The notes under the pieces were generated by a model. That model had not been told where the DNA came from. It searched no databases and worked only from the letters and a program-made list of their open reading frames with translations. From assembly GCA_009761415.1 (NCBI GenBank), contig QUOL01000013.1:486501-550500 (forward strand): 64,000 bases of DNA, given 5' to 3'. Positions 34,519-45,918 of this stretch are shown piece after piece. Numbering within the stretch: the first letter of the stretch is position 1; each line of letters begins with the position of its first letter. This DNA comes from Sarcomyxa edulis. Lineage: Eukaryota; Basidiomycota; Agaricomycetes; Agaricales; Mycenaceae. A program made the translations under genes and the position numbers.

Positions 34519-37150
34519 TCATTCCTTCGACTTTGTCCAAATAGGTGTCAAGGCCTGGGCGACAACATTTCCTGCATCTCCAAGACAATTTCTAGTTGTA
34601 TCATCCTGAACTGTCGACAACAAGCCCCTAGATCTCCATTTATCCGGGTGAAACATTCTGTGAGTTTTTTCGACCATCTTTTTATAATCATCGTGGAAGG
34701 CAACCTCAAAAAACTCGAAGAAGCTCTCGACCATATTCCAGTCCAAGTCTTCCACCTTGAATCTGAATGGATCAACAAGAACCGGCCAAGGTACAGATCC
34801 CGCTGTAAGCGGCTTGCTTGCAGCAGAGAATCTATTCGCTTCGAATTCTTCGCAAATCACTCTGAAGCGGTTTACGGCATGGCTATTGGACCATTTTTTC
34901 TTTCCCCATCTATCCTGATCCCTTTTCCTACACCTATTTTCTTCTATCTGCGTGGCGACTCTCCACTCCCTCTCTTTGCGTAAACTCTCCAGTCGAGCCT
35001 GTTCTGCATTCTCACGTTCTTTCCGTTCTTTTTCCTTTCGTTCACTTTCTTCGCGCTCCTTCCTCTCCCTCTCCTCCTTCAGCCTGGCTTGTAGAGCTTC
35101 CTCCGCAGCTCGCTTCCTCTCAGCTTCTTCCCTCGCAAATATCCTCATCTTCCTCTGCGACTCGGCCAATTCAGCCCGTCGTATCTCTTCCTCCGCTTTA
35201 GCTTGTTCCTCTCTTTCTTTTGCTTCTCTTTGCCTCTTCGCTTCTTCCCACAGAGGACGGTCTCTTTCCAGTTGGAGAATTTTGATACGAGACTCCGCCA
35301 TCTCTAATCGTCGCTGCAGTTCTTCGTTCTGGGCATCTTTCTCCGAACACAATCCCTCCGTCCTCCTTGTCTCACGAGATAATTCGTCTTTGAGCTGTCT
35401 TGCGCTGAATCGAGCCATTTCCATCTCCTCCTTGTATTTTTCCCTTTCTCTTTCAGCCTTCAACAAAGACCCTTCACAGATTGCGACACGAATTCTTGAG
35501 ATCTCCACTTCTTGCTCCAGTTTATATTTCAAGTCCCCGTTCTCCTTGTCAGCTCTCGCCCGAAGACGCTCGTTCAGCTCAACATCCATCCGAGCCTTTC
35601 CTAGCTCCTCTCGTAATTGGGTCGCCTCCGTTTTCCAGCTCATCAGCTCTGCTCTCAGACGGCAGAGCTCAAGCTCTGATACGGGCTTGGCGGCATCCGA
35701 CGGCGAGGATGCGTCTTTCGCGATGCTATTGTCGTCCTTATCATCGGCTACAACCTTCGCGAAAGAGTATTTCTTTACGGTCTCATTGAACACAAGATCA
35801 GAACGGATGACGAGATATCACACACCGTCCCAGATCCAACGGACGGAGTTTGATTTTCACTGGACTGGGTAGCTTCAGCTTTGAGGTCATTTTCATTTGA
35901 ATCCGAGGGACTCTGCGCAGAAAGTCTTGGTGAACCCTGGGTATACGAAATGAAATCACTACATACCGTGTCAGATGCAACGGACGGGGGTATTTCCCCT
36001 CTGGGCTGGGCAGCCTCAGGATCGTTCTCGTCTGCTTTCGGCGTCAAAGGAAACTGAGAATTACGCTGATCCTTGTTAATATCTCTCGGGATCATCTTTG
36101 GGTTCTCGAACTGGACAAGTATGCCTTTGTGACCGTTCATACTCTTCAGCGATCTGAACGCTGTAAACCAAATTGGACATCAGTCACTCAGGGTCGTCAC
36201 CTATAACTCCTCACCTTGCTCTGAGGTACGAAACGAGACAAATCCGAATTTACGGTTTCCTATGTTGGGCATTCGTACACTGGCAGTGAAAGGGATCTCA
36301 CTTTTGAGTGGCGGTCATGCGTTACAGAACTGCGAGGATCGAACCTAATTATGTCACCGAACTGTAAGTAGATCCATCAGCACGTCTCTACTTGAAAAGG
36401 AAGGACTTGAACGTTACTTTCTTGAACTCGTCTCGCAGAGCAGTTTCGTTCATGTCGATGGGTAGATTCTTGAAATGGATTCAATGATTTATATGAGCTT
36501 GAATATAGCATCTTACAGCACAAAATATAGTTCGAAAATGATAGGCATTGATTGTCAAAGGGGATGCCTGTCCGGAAAGGGCAGTGCCTGCAAGGCTCCG
36601 CTCAGCGTCGCAAGCGTCGTCTTCTGTCCAAAATTGTACCACTCCCCCAAAATTCTTGTCTATGTGGAGAGACGCAATAGGCCCAAACGGGCGCAAAAGA
36701 TCGTATAAACGAGACTCGTCGTAGCCAGCTGGAAGCGGCGTTATCCATCGCTGGTTCTCTTCAGACGGAAAAAGATTCTGGGTCTTGTTCAGTTCCGCTG
36801 ATATATCAAGTAGAACTGGAGGATGGATTTTTGGATTGGGGATTGGCCTGAATCGAATAATTGTCAAAGCCTTTTCGGCTAGCTCGGAGAGCAAGTAAGT
36901 CATGTTTCTGAATGGTTGATGATGAAGAGGGTATACCTTGTGCGATACTAGGGAAAACGACTCGGGCGTTGGATGTACCAGGGGGACTGTCTTGAAATCG
37001 TTTGACCTTTGCGACGCGGATCGCCTTGCACGATTTGAAAGCTTCGAGTATATCCATTTCTTTGATGTCTCCCGGAAGATACTTAACGAAAAGAGTCGGC
37101 GCATTGAGACGCGCACGAGGATACTCGGGAGTTGGCTCTGGCTGGGTCAT
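34519..37150 (-). CDS. Three-RRM RNA-binding protein fused to a coiled coil and a J-like C-terminal module
   Basis: Seven exons (37150-36937, 36878-36517, 36468-36418, 36361-36345, 36300-36215, 36160-35826, 35772-34519) sum to 2319 nt, giving 772 residues with all phases consistent. RRM1 (about 18-90) has LFVKYLP and NARVVF. RRM2 (about 115-190) has the WITPLPAG strand and FGGVVQF. RRM3 (about 188-275) has IFCANLP and KFGFVSF. A Ser/Thr/Asn-rich linker follows, then from ~356 a long charged coiled coil. The C-terminal module has PWPVLVDPFRF, DLDWNMVESFF, RMFHPDKW (His730, Asp732) and AGNVVAQALTPIW, so the HPD triplet is intact. RRM order resembles poly(A)-binding or related proteins. I infer an RNA-binding scaffold, perhaps a co-chaperone. 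The 17 nt exon and the 44 nt intron beside it need transcript proof. Confidence 0.85.
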
Positions 37151-38773
37151 TGATGGTGTACAAAGTCTTGAGTAGACCTTGAAGCGCCGACGATCAGAGT
37201 AAGAAGATGAGGAGTGATAGATTCACGTGACATAGATAGCGCTCGGCTATCTTCGAGAGGCTATACTTAGGTAAAACTTTATGAGCGAAGAGTCTATGCC
37301 GTTCAGGGGAGATTAAGTCATTATCGAGAGCATCAGGGTAGATACATTCGAGTAGCAGTATTGTGGGCTAACGTTGATTCGCTGCTTGATCAAGTGTGGG
37401 TCCTTGAGGGTCCCTGAATCCCAGTTGCTTTCGGAATATGCCGGACGGCGTCATAATTTTGTCGTCTTCTGAGTTGATTGCAAGTGACCAGGCAAGAGCA
37501 TGACAGTGTGAGTTGTCCATAGTCCAGACCCTCAATTGTGGGGCTTTGACAGTGCGCGTGATGTGTTTATTCTCCTTGAGGTTTAGCTGTACCTAAAAGT
37601 AAACGCCACTCCTCGTGTTGAGGTGGGCGGCCGCGATGATGGGATTACTGAGAGGTACTTAGACCTTGGCAAGCTACGGCCCTAGTTGGGCATGCAGATC
37701 ACACCCGTTATCTCCAGCCTCCAGTGATACTAAAGGATTAATCCGTGGTTGAGCGGAAGTAAATCATCCCGAAAGTCAAGTTCATTGGAACGCCGGATGC
37801 TATGCATGCTACTCGGAGCTTTCCATAGCTATGTGTGCCCTCGAGGTCTTAATCCCCGGCCTCAAGTACATCAATGCGAATCTATGCATGGTCGAACATC
37901 GGAGGTTAGTTCATCATATCACAGTAGCCACGACGATGATGATTAAAAAAAGGAACCATACCCAATGGGGTCTTTCGGTCAATTCCACGGACTGCTATGT
38001 AACTCAGTTAATCCGCTCTTGTCCACAAGGATATATACCGCCGGTGACTAAATGGCGAGTCTATACGGTCTATACCCATGACGAGCAGCACGAGTCTACA
38101 AATTGATCCGTGAGTAACGATAAAGACAAGAGAAAGTTTTTCTTAGGTTTACCAAATCTGTGTGGTCTACGAGTCTCGGAGTAACCATCAAGAACAAAGA
38201 GGTTCTGACAAGCGTCTTCCCAGCACAATGTTACAGGCATGCATATGACTGCCTGCGAAATCTCCACGCCACCGGCATCATAATGACGGACGCCATCTGA
38301 CTGGGCTCAAGCGCTTCCAGCAGACCTATTAGTGTATGCGCTCTTTTTTTCTCTATTCCGATGAGCTATCACCGGTTAGTCTACGGCATTCCGGACCCTA
38401 TTTTGATAGCACCGGATGAGCGCTCGACCTAGCGAAGATGAAGAAAAAAACAGAACACCGTTTGGAGGTAAGTACACCGGATAAACTCTGAAGTGTCGAC
38501 TAGCAGCTAGTGCCTCTTGGGAACATGCGGCTTGAGTTTATCAAGGCATGTAGGTAGGTGGGCCGAATTTCACCAAAACCGTCACTTGCTATCATATGCG
38601 GTACCTCGCTGATCAGGATCTATTCCAAGAACAGTCGAACCCCCGAGGCTGTTGGGAGTGAGATAATGAATCGGTGACCTGCGGGTTCATATAAGTATCC
38701 AGGCTAGATGCCGGCAGAAACACAAAAGTAACCCACCGGACGTACGACTCTTGTAAGACGTCCCCCATTTCCA
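37151..38773. other. Long intergenic stretch, no gene seen
   Basis: About 1.6 kb without a convincing exon. Short frames at 37749-38106 on the plus strand do not resemble any family. It may hold an RNA gene or old repeat, but nothing identifiable. Confidence 0.45.
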
Positions 38774-39527
38774 ATGTTGCAGACACTTCTTCTACTGTTG
38801 GCTGCTATTTCGGTGCACCTCTCGTTGTCTCCACCCAATCCGCCAGTCAAGCCCAGAGAATATGCTGTGACGGTGAAGAAGTCACTGTTCGAGATCTTTG
38901 TCCAGTCCGTGACGTTCTGTAGCAAGGTCAGTCAGCATAACATCTTTGAGAGCGTTGAAGAGGATAACGAGTCCAGATATTTAGAGCATGGTATGGATTG
39001 GCGCGGCGCTCGATATCATAGGATCATACACCCTAGCGCACGCGCCATCTGGAAGTGCGTTACAGCACGTTGTATGCCCCGTCGCGACTCGTTCGATATC
39101 GAGAGTACACCCCGCGCTACTGCTAGGAACTCTCACCGTATTCGCAGCCGCTGCGCTTCGGTTGTGGTGCTTCAAAGCCCTAGGTCACCTCTTCACGTTC
39201 GAAGTTACCATCCGTCCGAAACACCAGCTCATAACGACTGGACCCTACGCATACGCCCGACACCCAAGTTATGCGGGGATTTATATGACATTACTCGGAG
39301 CAACTGCTGTGCTTTGCTCACCGGGGACGTGGTTGATGGAGTGTAACGTGTTAAGCAGGGGAGGCGTGGTGCCCCTTGCGTTTTGGGTTGTCAAATGTGC
39401 TTGGGTTTTTAGGAGTGTGGTGACGAGATTGGGTACCGAAGACGAGGCACTGGCGAAGACGTTTGGAATTGCCTGGGACGAATACGCCAAGAAGGTGCCA
39501 TACCGATTGATACCTGGCGTCGTTTAG
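38774..39527 (+). CDS. Isoprenylcysteine carboxyl methyltransferase (ICMT) family protein
   Basis: Two exons (38774-38926, 38985-39527) give 231 residues. The protein has hydrophobic helices at the N-terminus and middle. The ICMT C-terminal signature is FEVTIRPKHQLITTGPYAYARHP (in two parts), SYAGIY, and the end TFGIAWDEYAKKVPYRLIPG. The RHPSYAG and ExxxYxxKVPYRLIP elements bind S-adenosylmethionine and the membrane substrate. Canonical Ste14 methylates prenylated CaaX proteins such as Ras and mating pheromones at the endoplasmic reticulum. This gene may instead be one of the several ICMT-like paralogues in agaricomycetes, so STE14 is not assigned. Confidence 0.9.
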
Positions 39528-39874
39528 TCGGGGTGTGAGGGTTGAGCGCGGACGGGAATGATGACAGGTGGAATGTTCTGGCCTCGGTTCATAACGAAAG
39601 TACATATGTATCTGTTGGATAAAGTCGTGTCAACATATTGTATCAGTAGGTATGTACATAGGAGCCCTACTAATCGTTTACGTGCAACGGCAACAGGGGA
39701 TTGAGATCAGAAGTACTTACTATATAGTTCACGGGCATAGATGTAATGATTGGATGAAATGCTGCACCATGTCCAGATATCGTTCGTAAAGAGGGATAAA
39801 TTACAAAGTTGCGTACCGTAAACATACACACGTGGAGCTGCCAAAGTAGAAGGAAGAGACTTCCGAACGAAGTA
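39528..39874. other. Convergent 3' spacer
   Basis: Between the ends of the ICMT-like and hydrolase genes. No exon seen. Confidence 0.5.
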
Positions 39875-41296
39875 CTAAGCATCTCCGAGTTTGGCGATGA
39901 AGTCTGCTATCGCAGTCCAATAACCAGGCTGAACCACCGTGTCATCTGCACTATTTCGTCAAAAAGAGCAGCAACGAACAAGAGCATGGACTTACTATGA
40001 CTTCCGTGCTCAAATGACACGAAGGTCGCCTTTTCCAAGCCCTCATTGAGATCCTTCCCACCCACCGTCTTCCTCTCTCCTCTCTGCGCCACGAGCTCCC
40101 ATAGAGAGTGCATATGCTCCTTCGGTACGATTTGGTCCTGGTCCCCGCTCAACATTAAGATCGGCATTGAAGTGGGGATGAGAGGAATCTTAGATGCCGA
40201 GTCCCACTTTTGATTGCATAGGAATGAAAATGGTGATAGGATGGGTAGGGCGGTGGGGATGAGACTTGGAAGGGATGTGAAGGTATTCTCCAAGATGAGA
40301 GCGGCGATCTGAGATGGAAGAAAACTTTATTGGACAGGTAATGAATGGGAAGAAGAGAAGACTTACTTTCGAAGGATTGCGACTGGCCAGGTCGATGGCT
40401 ACAGCGCCGCCGATCGACTGCCCGTATAGTATCTTTAGAGAGTCAAGTCAGTATGTCCGTCTCTGATGATTGAGTAGAATATAGGGAGTACAATGGGCGT
40501 TTTTGACAATGTCGGATCAGTGGTCACATAATTGAGCGCAGTTTGGGCGTCGACACACAATCCTGAATGCGAGAGGTGGGCGAGAAGGGGATAAGTCTTT
40601 GGTTATCAAATGGATGGTTGGGACGCGCGCCTTTCTCTGAAGGATTTCCATCTGAAAGACCGTATCTGACGGGAAGAATTTCAAGGAAGGGGCGGAGTTT
40701 GCGGGGGGCCGTACTTACCCTCGATATGATAGCATCAGAACATTGCAGCGCATCTTTACATAGAACACTTTTGCGAGTGGTATTCGGTGACCAATATTTC
40801 CGCCATTTCCGTGGAACATGATGATTGTGGGCCGAGTAGAGGCGAACTAGACTTTGACATTAGATCGGAAAACCTACGTCGAGTTGAACGCCTTACCTCG
40901 GTATCCGTCTGGCTCTCTTCGTAATCTAGGTGTGCAGCCTGCATCTGGGAGAGTTCCTTGGTCTGCAGAAGAAGATAGCACCGCAAATTTATTCCGCCTG
41001 GGGTATTTAATACCAGATCTTCATAAGGTAGGTCGTACTTGGACGGCACATCGACATCTGGTTCATCTTGAATTTTGAAAAAAGGGGAGATTTCGATGGC
41101 TCGTACCAGTACGCGACCCAGGAGGATACGCAGACGGGTATATCAAATAGTTTTGACCGTAATACAAGAGGCCGAACCCAACTGTGGACAGTCCTGCTGC
41201 AGTTGCGACTACGCCCTTTGCAGTGTGTTATTGACCGGGGGGAATTGGCAGATTGAAGACACTCACTTTCGCGAAAGTCTCGATAGATGGTAGCAT
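39875..41296 (-). CDS. Alpha/beta hydrolase of the Bem46/ABHD13 family
   Basis: Minus strand, first exons 41296-41267, 41215-41107, 41066-40897. The N-terminus has one membrane helix (VVATAAGLSTVGFGLLYYG) followed by LIYPSAYPPGSR and YDLPYEDLVLNTPGG, typical of Bem46. Catalytic parts are the oxyanion loop HGNGGNIGHR, the nucleophile elbow GQSIGG, the acid in LSGDQDQIVP and the histidine in EHGSHDDT. Family members are poorly understood membrane hydrolases; Bem46 in Neurospora affects hyphal polarity and ascospore germination. One intron (41067-41106) is only 40 nt. A second, near 40560-40625, seems to use a GC donor if the protein is to match the usual SEKGL sequence. Confidence 0.88.
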
Positions 41297-42540
41297 GCCG
41301 TTTCCAGACATCTGGTCTCTATTTCTTCCTCTTTCAAGTGAGTCCGACGGACGACGAAAGGGCTCCAATGAGGCGAGTGCGCAAAAGCAGGATATCGGTC
41401 ACAAAAGGTTACATGCACGTACGGGACCGTGTCGAGTCACACTGTCACACTGCGTTTTTGCGCTCTCTCCTCATGTCAAGACTCAAGACTTAGCGCTCAG
41501 CAGCAGCCACAAGTACCCAGCCAGGACCTGCAGGAGACTCTTCCAAAGCACTATCGGCGTATCAATTTCTTGCGTTTTCATCAAGTTCCCTGCCTTCCGG
41601 TAGATATTCTCAGGTATCTTCTCGCAATTGAACGAGGATTGTTCGGGAAACCGAATTATGCCACGTACATTCGAGATCGATGCTTGAGGCGCTGCCGAAT
41701 GGAAAATTTGGATATGTCGTGCTCAATTCGTCACAGGAGAATCTGCGCCACACTACAGTCAGCGACCCTTCAAACTCTTCCGAACTTCAAGCAAGCACTT
41801 CACCTTTCCTCGTCGTCGTGTTTAGTGGTCGTTTGTTATTTTCTCTAGGCACAACCTGCCGGTTGACCATCCACACTGTCAACTTGTTTCGAGTCTTTCA
41901 CCTGGCTGTGACGAGGCAGCGGGCTGACAAGCCGAAATGCGGCGTTTCATGATTTTCCGTGTCCTTCCATTTTGTATTTCAATATCTTGGAGCTTCTTGA
42001 GCTTCTTTTGCTAATACGCGATTCATGTTTCGCGACGGAAGTCGGTTATCCTCCGCTCTAATTGGTCCATGATTTCTTGAGATCTATTGATTTTTCAGCC
42101 GACTCCACAACGTCATCTCCCTAGTCTTAGCACCCAAGTCCCGCTAGTCTAAGGATTTCGCAGAGACTTCATAGTCTTCGGAACCTTCTGCGCCACGCTG
42201 CTTTCAGAGGAATAGGCATTAAGTACGTGAGTCCCACTAGAACTTTTGAAGCTATTCGGAGGCTTCTGACACAAGAATTACGCTGAACGTCACATTATTA
42301 CAAGTGTTACACTCAATCGGGTGTGTCTTCCGGCGCTTGCTGTGTTTCGACAATTTATCTCAAGGGCCGCGTTCCACAGGCTCGTGTTATCAACCGAAAT
42401 GTCGATCCTTTCCCGATCGTTCCAGCCATATAAAAGGGACACTCATCTCAGCCTTACTCTCCATCCACCTCTTGTCTCCTTCCTTCCACTTATTCAACTA
42501 ACCCTTACTTGTCTAAACGACTCCCCACAATCCTTATAAA
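41297..42540. other. Long intergenic stretch with promoter elements
   Basis: About 1.2 kb. Plus-strand frames at 41253-41952 are open but do not look like a known protein. The right end is the promoter of the secreted protein gene. Confidence 0.45.
42429..42437 (+). promoter_or_regulatory. TATA box of the secreted protein gene
   Basis: TATAAAAGG lies 104 bp upstream of the start codon, followed by a long CT-rich tract. Both are hallmarks of highly expressed fungal genes. Confidence 0.65.
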
Positions 42541-43340
42541 ATGTTCTCCTTCAGCTCCCTCCCCCTCATCGCCACTCTCGCCCTCGCGGCCTTCACTTCG
42601 GCTGCACCCGCACCCGTAGTCAACGCTCCTGCCATCCATGTCCCCCATGCTCACGCCGGTGCTGCAGCCAGTCTCGATCGTCGTAACTGCCGTGGAGTCC
42701 CCACGATTCTTACCGAATTGACCACTACGCTTACTCCCTTGTGTGGCAAGCTGAGTGCGTAGCTTGCTGTCTACATTTTGATGATCAATCCTGACGAAAT
42801 TTGTGTGATTAGCTGCCCTGGTCAGCGTTGACGTGACTGTCGAGGTCTTGACGCCCATCACCGATGAGATCAAGGTCGCTGTTGGCGCAGCTGTGACTGA
42901 GGTTCAGACCCTCGTTGGAATGCCAGTCGAGACAATCCTCGCTACTGTTAACGGTGTTATCTCCATCTCTGAGCTCGCTCAGATCGTCGCCGCTCTTCTT
43001 AGCGTTCGTCTTCTTTGTTGCGTCTTGAGCTTTTCAAGTGCTGATCTCCCCTTAGCTCGTCTTCGGTGCTTTGAGCGCTGTCCTCAGCCTCGTCGCCACC
43101 GCCAACATCACCGTCATCCTCCCCATCCTTGCTGATGTTGGGTAAGACGGTTCTTTATCAGCGCGTCTCCTCAGCTGACATGTTGTTCTTAGTGGCGTTG
43201 TTGGTACTCTCCTCTCGTTGGTCCTCTCCCTGGTTGGAGGACTCCTCGTTGTCCTCCTCCCCCTCATTGCCGAGATCATCCCCATCCTCCTCAACCTCAA
43301 CCTCACCGCCGTCATCACTGTCCTCGGTGTCCAGGTCTAA
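42541..43340 (+). CDS. Small secreted hydrophobic protein
   Basis: Four exons (42541-42754, 42813-43003, 43056-43141, 43193-43340) sum to 639 nt, giving 212 residues. A clear signal peptide (LIATLALAAFTSAAPAP) is followed by a His/Ala/Val-rich stretch, a possible Kex2-like site (LDRR), and then almost continuous beta-type or helical hydrophobic segments (LVSVDVTVEVLTP, LVLSLVGGLLVVLLPLIAEI, LNLTAVITVLGVQV). Only two Cys were seen in the mature part, so it is not a classical hydrophobin. The strong promoter context suggests high expression. Function unknown; it could coat surfaces or insert in membranes. Confidence 0.85.
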
Positions 43341-43822
43341 GCGTTGGGTAAGTTGATCATATGCTGATACACTTGCAGCCACTCATTCTGATCACTACTT
43401 CTTAGATCGACAATAATAGCTGATTTTACAGTCTTCCAGTCATTATCTACCTTAGTTTATAATTGATAATTGACTCCGAATTGCATGCGAGACTCACTAG
43501 TGCGAGAACCTGAGAGACTTAATTTCGGTACCACGAAAGCTTGACTTGACATCTCATTTACGTCCGTGTTTATCGATGGAAGTTTAGTATCGACGGAGCT
43601 ACAAATTTCTGGGCGGCTGGGCTTGTAATTTCTGGAGTCTTGTGGAAGCTGTTACTTGGAGTTCCGTAATGTGGGTGAAGTCGGAAGAATCGAACTAGAA
43701 TTAGTAGCGTACATTTATGGCACCACAGGCACATTTACAAGCAAATTTCACGCTCCAGCCGTGTTCTACATAACTATCTTACATCAATTGACAGATTAAG
43801 TTCAGGGAGGGAGGACGGATGG
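43341..43822. other. Convergent 3' spacer, no gene seen
   Basis: Between the secreted protein gene and the first tandem membrane protein gene. AT-rich parts but no exon. Confidence 0.5.
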
Positions 43823-45036
43823 TCAAACCGTGACTGATACCGACACTGGTCCCTCGACGCTATCCGTGCTGTGACCGAGGCCGACACGAACAATTATCAA
43901 AGTTGGAACTATTCCCTGCGGAAAGTAAAAGAGTCCGAGTCAATGAAGAGCATAAATTAGATGGTAAGAGGCTTACAACGATCTGGGCCAGCACCCCAAG
44001 CGTAATTTCCTGCAGTGACAATTTCGATCAATAGGTTACGGTGAAGCCTATAGAGACTTACAGATACTGGAGTATAGATAGACACAATCAAGCATATCAT
44101 CAAGGAGATGCAATAGATGGCTCCAGATTCTAGGCTGAAATGCAATCAGACCGTTGGCAAAAGGAAGTTCTCACTTCCAATACTAACATAATGGCGATGG
44201 CTGTGTTGTACTCTCTGGTAATTTCTTTGCTCAAGTAGCCTCGAGCCGTTAGACCAGATACCACGACATTTGTTATGAGGGATGTCAGGAGAATCACCAT
44301 AGTTTCAGATATGTAACTCAGAACTGGGGGATGCAGGCATGAGAAGATGAAAACCCGAGGCGGAGATCACTGACCTGCAGTTGTTATCACCAGAAGAGCG
44401 GGAATTATCATGACACGTTTGCGCTTTCCCCAGATAATGTAGCACCGCAAGACCTGATATAAATCATGTTTACAGGTATCAGATAACACTGCTCAGATTA
44501 CTGACCACCAATTCATCGGCAATTAAGCTGAAAAAAAAGGAATCTGGTCGTCGATAAAACAATATAAGAGGACTCGCGCAGGTACTGACTTGTTTATGAG
44601 ATAGACAGTAATGGGAGCTCGTTCAAGCCTAGTTGAAGACTTCTCCGCGCGAATGAAGTCGAGCACGACATGCGCCGTGGATAATGCAAACATGACAGTC
44701 GCCCTGAACAAGAATGCGGAATGTCTTCGATGATACAGAATATACACGCAGACAAAGAATAGTATGGTGTACATGCCTTCGGACGAATGTAAATATCGTC
44801 AAGAAGGAAGACGAACACACATAAGGCTTACCGTACAGCCAAGTCTCCACCTTGCGACCATGTCCAGCTCAACAAGCTAAAACTTGGAACCGAAATATTT
44901 TGAGACTAGACGTACCCATAGTGCGATGAGATTCAACTTTTGGGAGTCAGGTTGAACTTCTGGAAGCTGTTCTCATGCCGTCCATTGAGGCTCGGGCGGA
45001 TTAAAAAGACGGAGTATTTACCTGGTCGAATGCCAT
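43823..45036 (-). CDS. Seven-helix membrane protein, tandem copy 2
   Basis: Starts at 45036 with a mini-exon (MAFDQ), then an exon LPEVQPDSQKLNLIALW, a micro-exon for VETWLYG, and longer exons with hydrophobic helices: MYTILFFVCVYILYHRR, VMFALSTAHVVLDFI, a LIADELV exon, RCYIIWGKRKRVMIIPALLV, a TMVILLTSLITNVVVSG helix and LESGAIYCISLMICLIV. It ends with GIVPTLIIVRVGLGHSTDSVE. The order and intron phases match the two neighbours. Compared with them it lacks the short GRIWWIGRQ-type piece and the intron beside it, so SGLTARGYLSKEIT is joined directly. Function unknown. Confidence 0.78.
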
Positions 45037-45918
45037 CCGAATGGCTGGGGATGCACATCGAACTGCGCAAATGTAGGAGCAGCTACTTAAAATCGACACC
45101 TGGCGTCGTTCACACGATGATGCTTGACGGATCGGGATCGGGAACCTGGAGGCTGCTGTGCTAGCGGTAATGCAGGGAAGATAAACGTATCGGTATACTG
45201 ATAATGTACAGCAGTCAGTATACGGTATATAAATATTCTGCCATTGCGTACCTGATTTGAGCTAGTAGCAGACCAGATCCGAATCCAGTGAGTACTACTG
45301 ACGGGTCCAGGACTTCCAGATACATATCCGGCATCATAAACTCCTTCAAATTGATCATATCCGAGGGCCATGATTGAATCCTGTCGTTCGGAAGCCCATT
45401 GACGTACACTGCGAAGGGGTATAGCTCGGTCTGTACAGTGCAAATGAACGTGGGTGGAGAGAAGTACTTATCAACAGTGACGAGAAAGGTTCAAGATCAG
45501 AACGCCATGATTGCCTTTCGTTGAAGAATTACTGTCATTGCTGTAGAATGGCTTGTACCGAAATATAGGTGTATAGCCAACGCCTGTCAAAGCGACATCA
45601 TTTGTTCGAGTCAGTACATGCCCCCCACAAGCATAGTTTGACGGAGATACATACAAAATTTCATAGACCCGGACCGTCGCAAGGCAAAGCTAATGATCTG
45701 ATGCATCTGATGGATGTACACGCCGCAGCCACCGTGATGAACGGCGCTCATTGCACTCCGTGAACTGTGGAAGGTATGTAGAAAGATGGAGGACCTGGTC
45801 GAAATTAGACGACGACGAAGATACGATAATACGAGTGTCGGAAGAGCCATTGATATAAAGATGTAAGCCAAAGATACCGCTATAGCATTGTCAGGTCAGG
45901 TCGATAGAGAGATGATAT
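45037..45918. other. Unresolved minus-strand coding-like stretch between tandem copies
   Basis: Several minus-strand frames are separated by good splice signals. One ends near 45653 (HHGGCGVYIHQMHQ, then RRSGSMKF), followed by a GTATGT...TTTGACAG intron to 45585 (VGYTPIFRYKPFYSND). Another runs from ~45430 to 45250 (LYPFAVYVNGLPNDRIQSW, or an alternative frame). I could not establish one continuous protein or a family. It may be a small separate gene or the remains of a disrupted one. Confidence 0.35.

Noticed and set aside
34952..35872. 306-codon open frame on the plus strand, Ser/Leu/Arg-rich
   Set aside because: It is the antisense of the Glu/Lys/Arg-rich coiled coil of the RRM fusion gene; such codon bias leaves the opposite strand open.
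36301..36344. Apparent frame break inside RRM3
   Set aside because: A 44 nt intron starting GTTCGA and ending AAAAG restores the phase and the RNP1 sequence KFGFVSF.
41429..41952. Overlapping plus-strand frames upstream of the secreted protein gene
   Set aside because: No family similarity, no splice pattern joining them, and composition like non-coding sequence.
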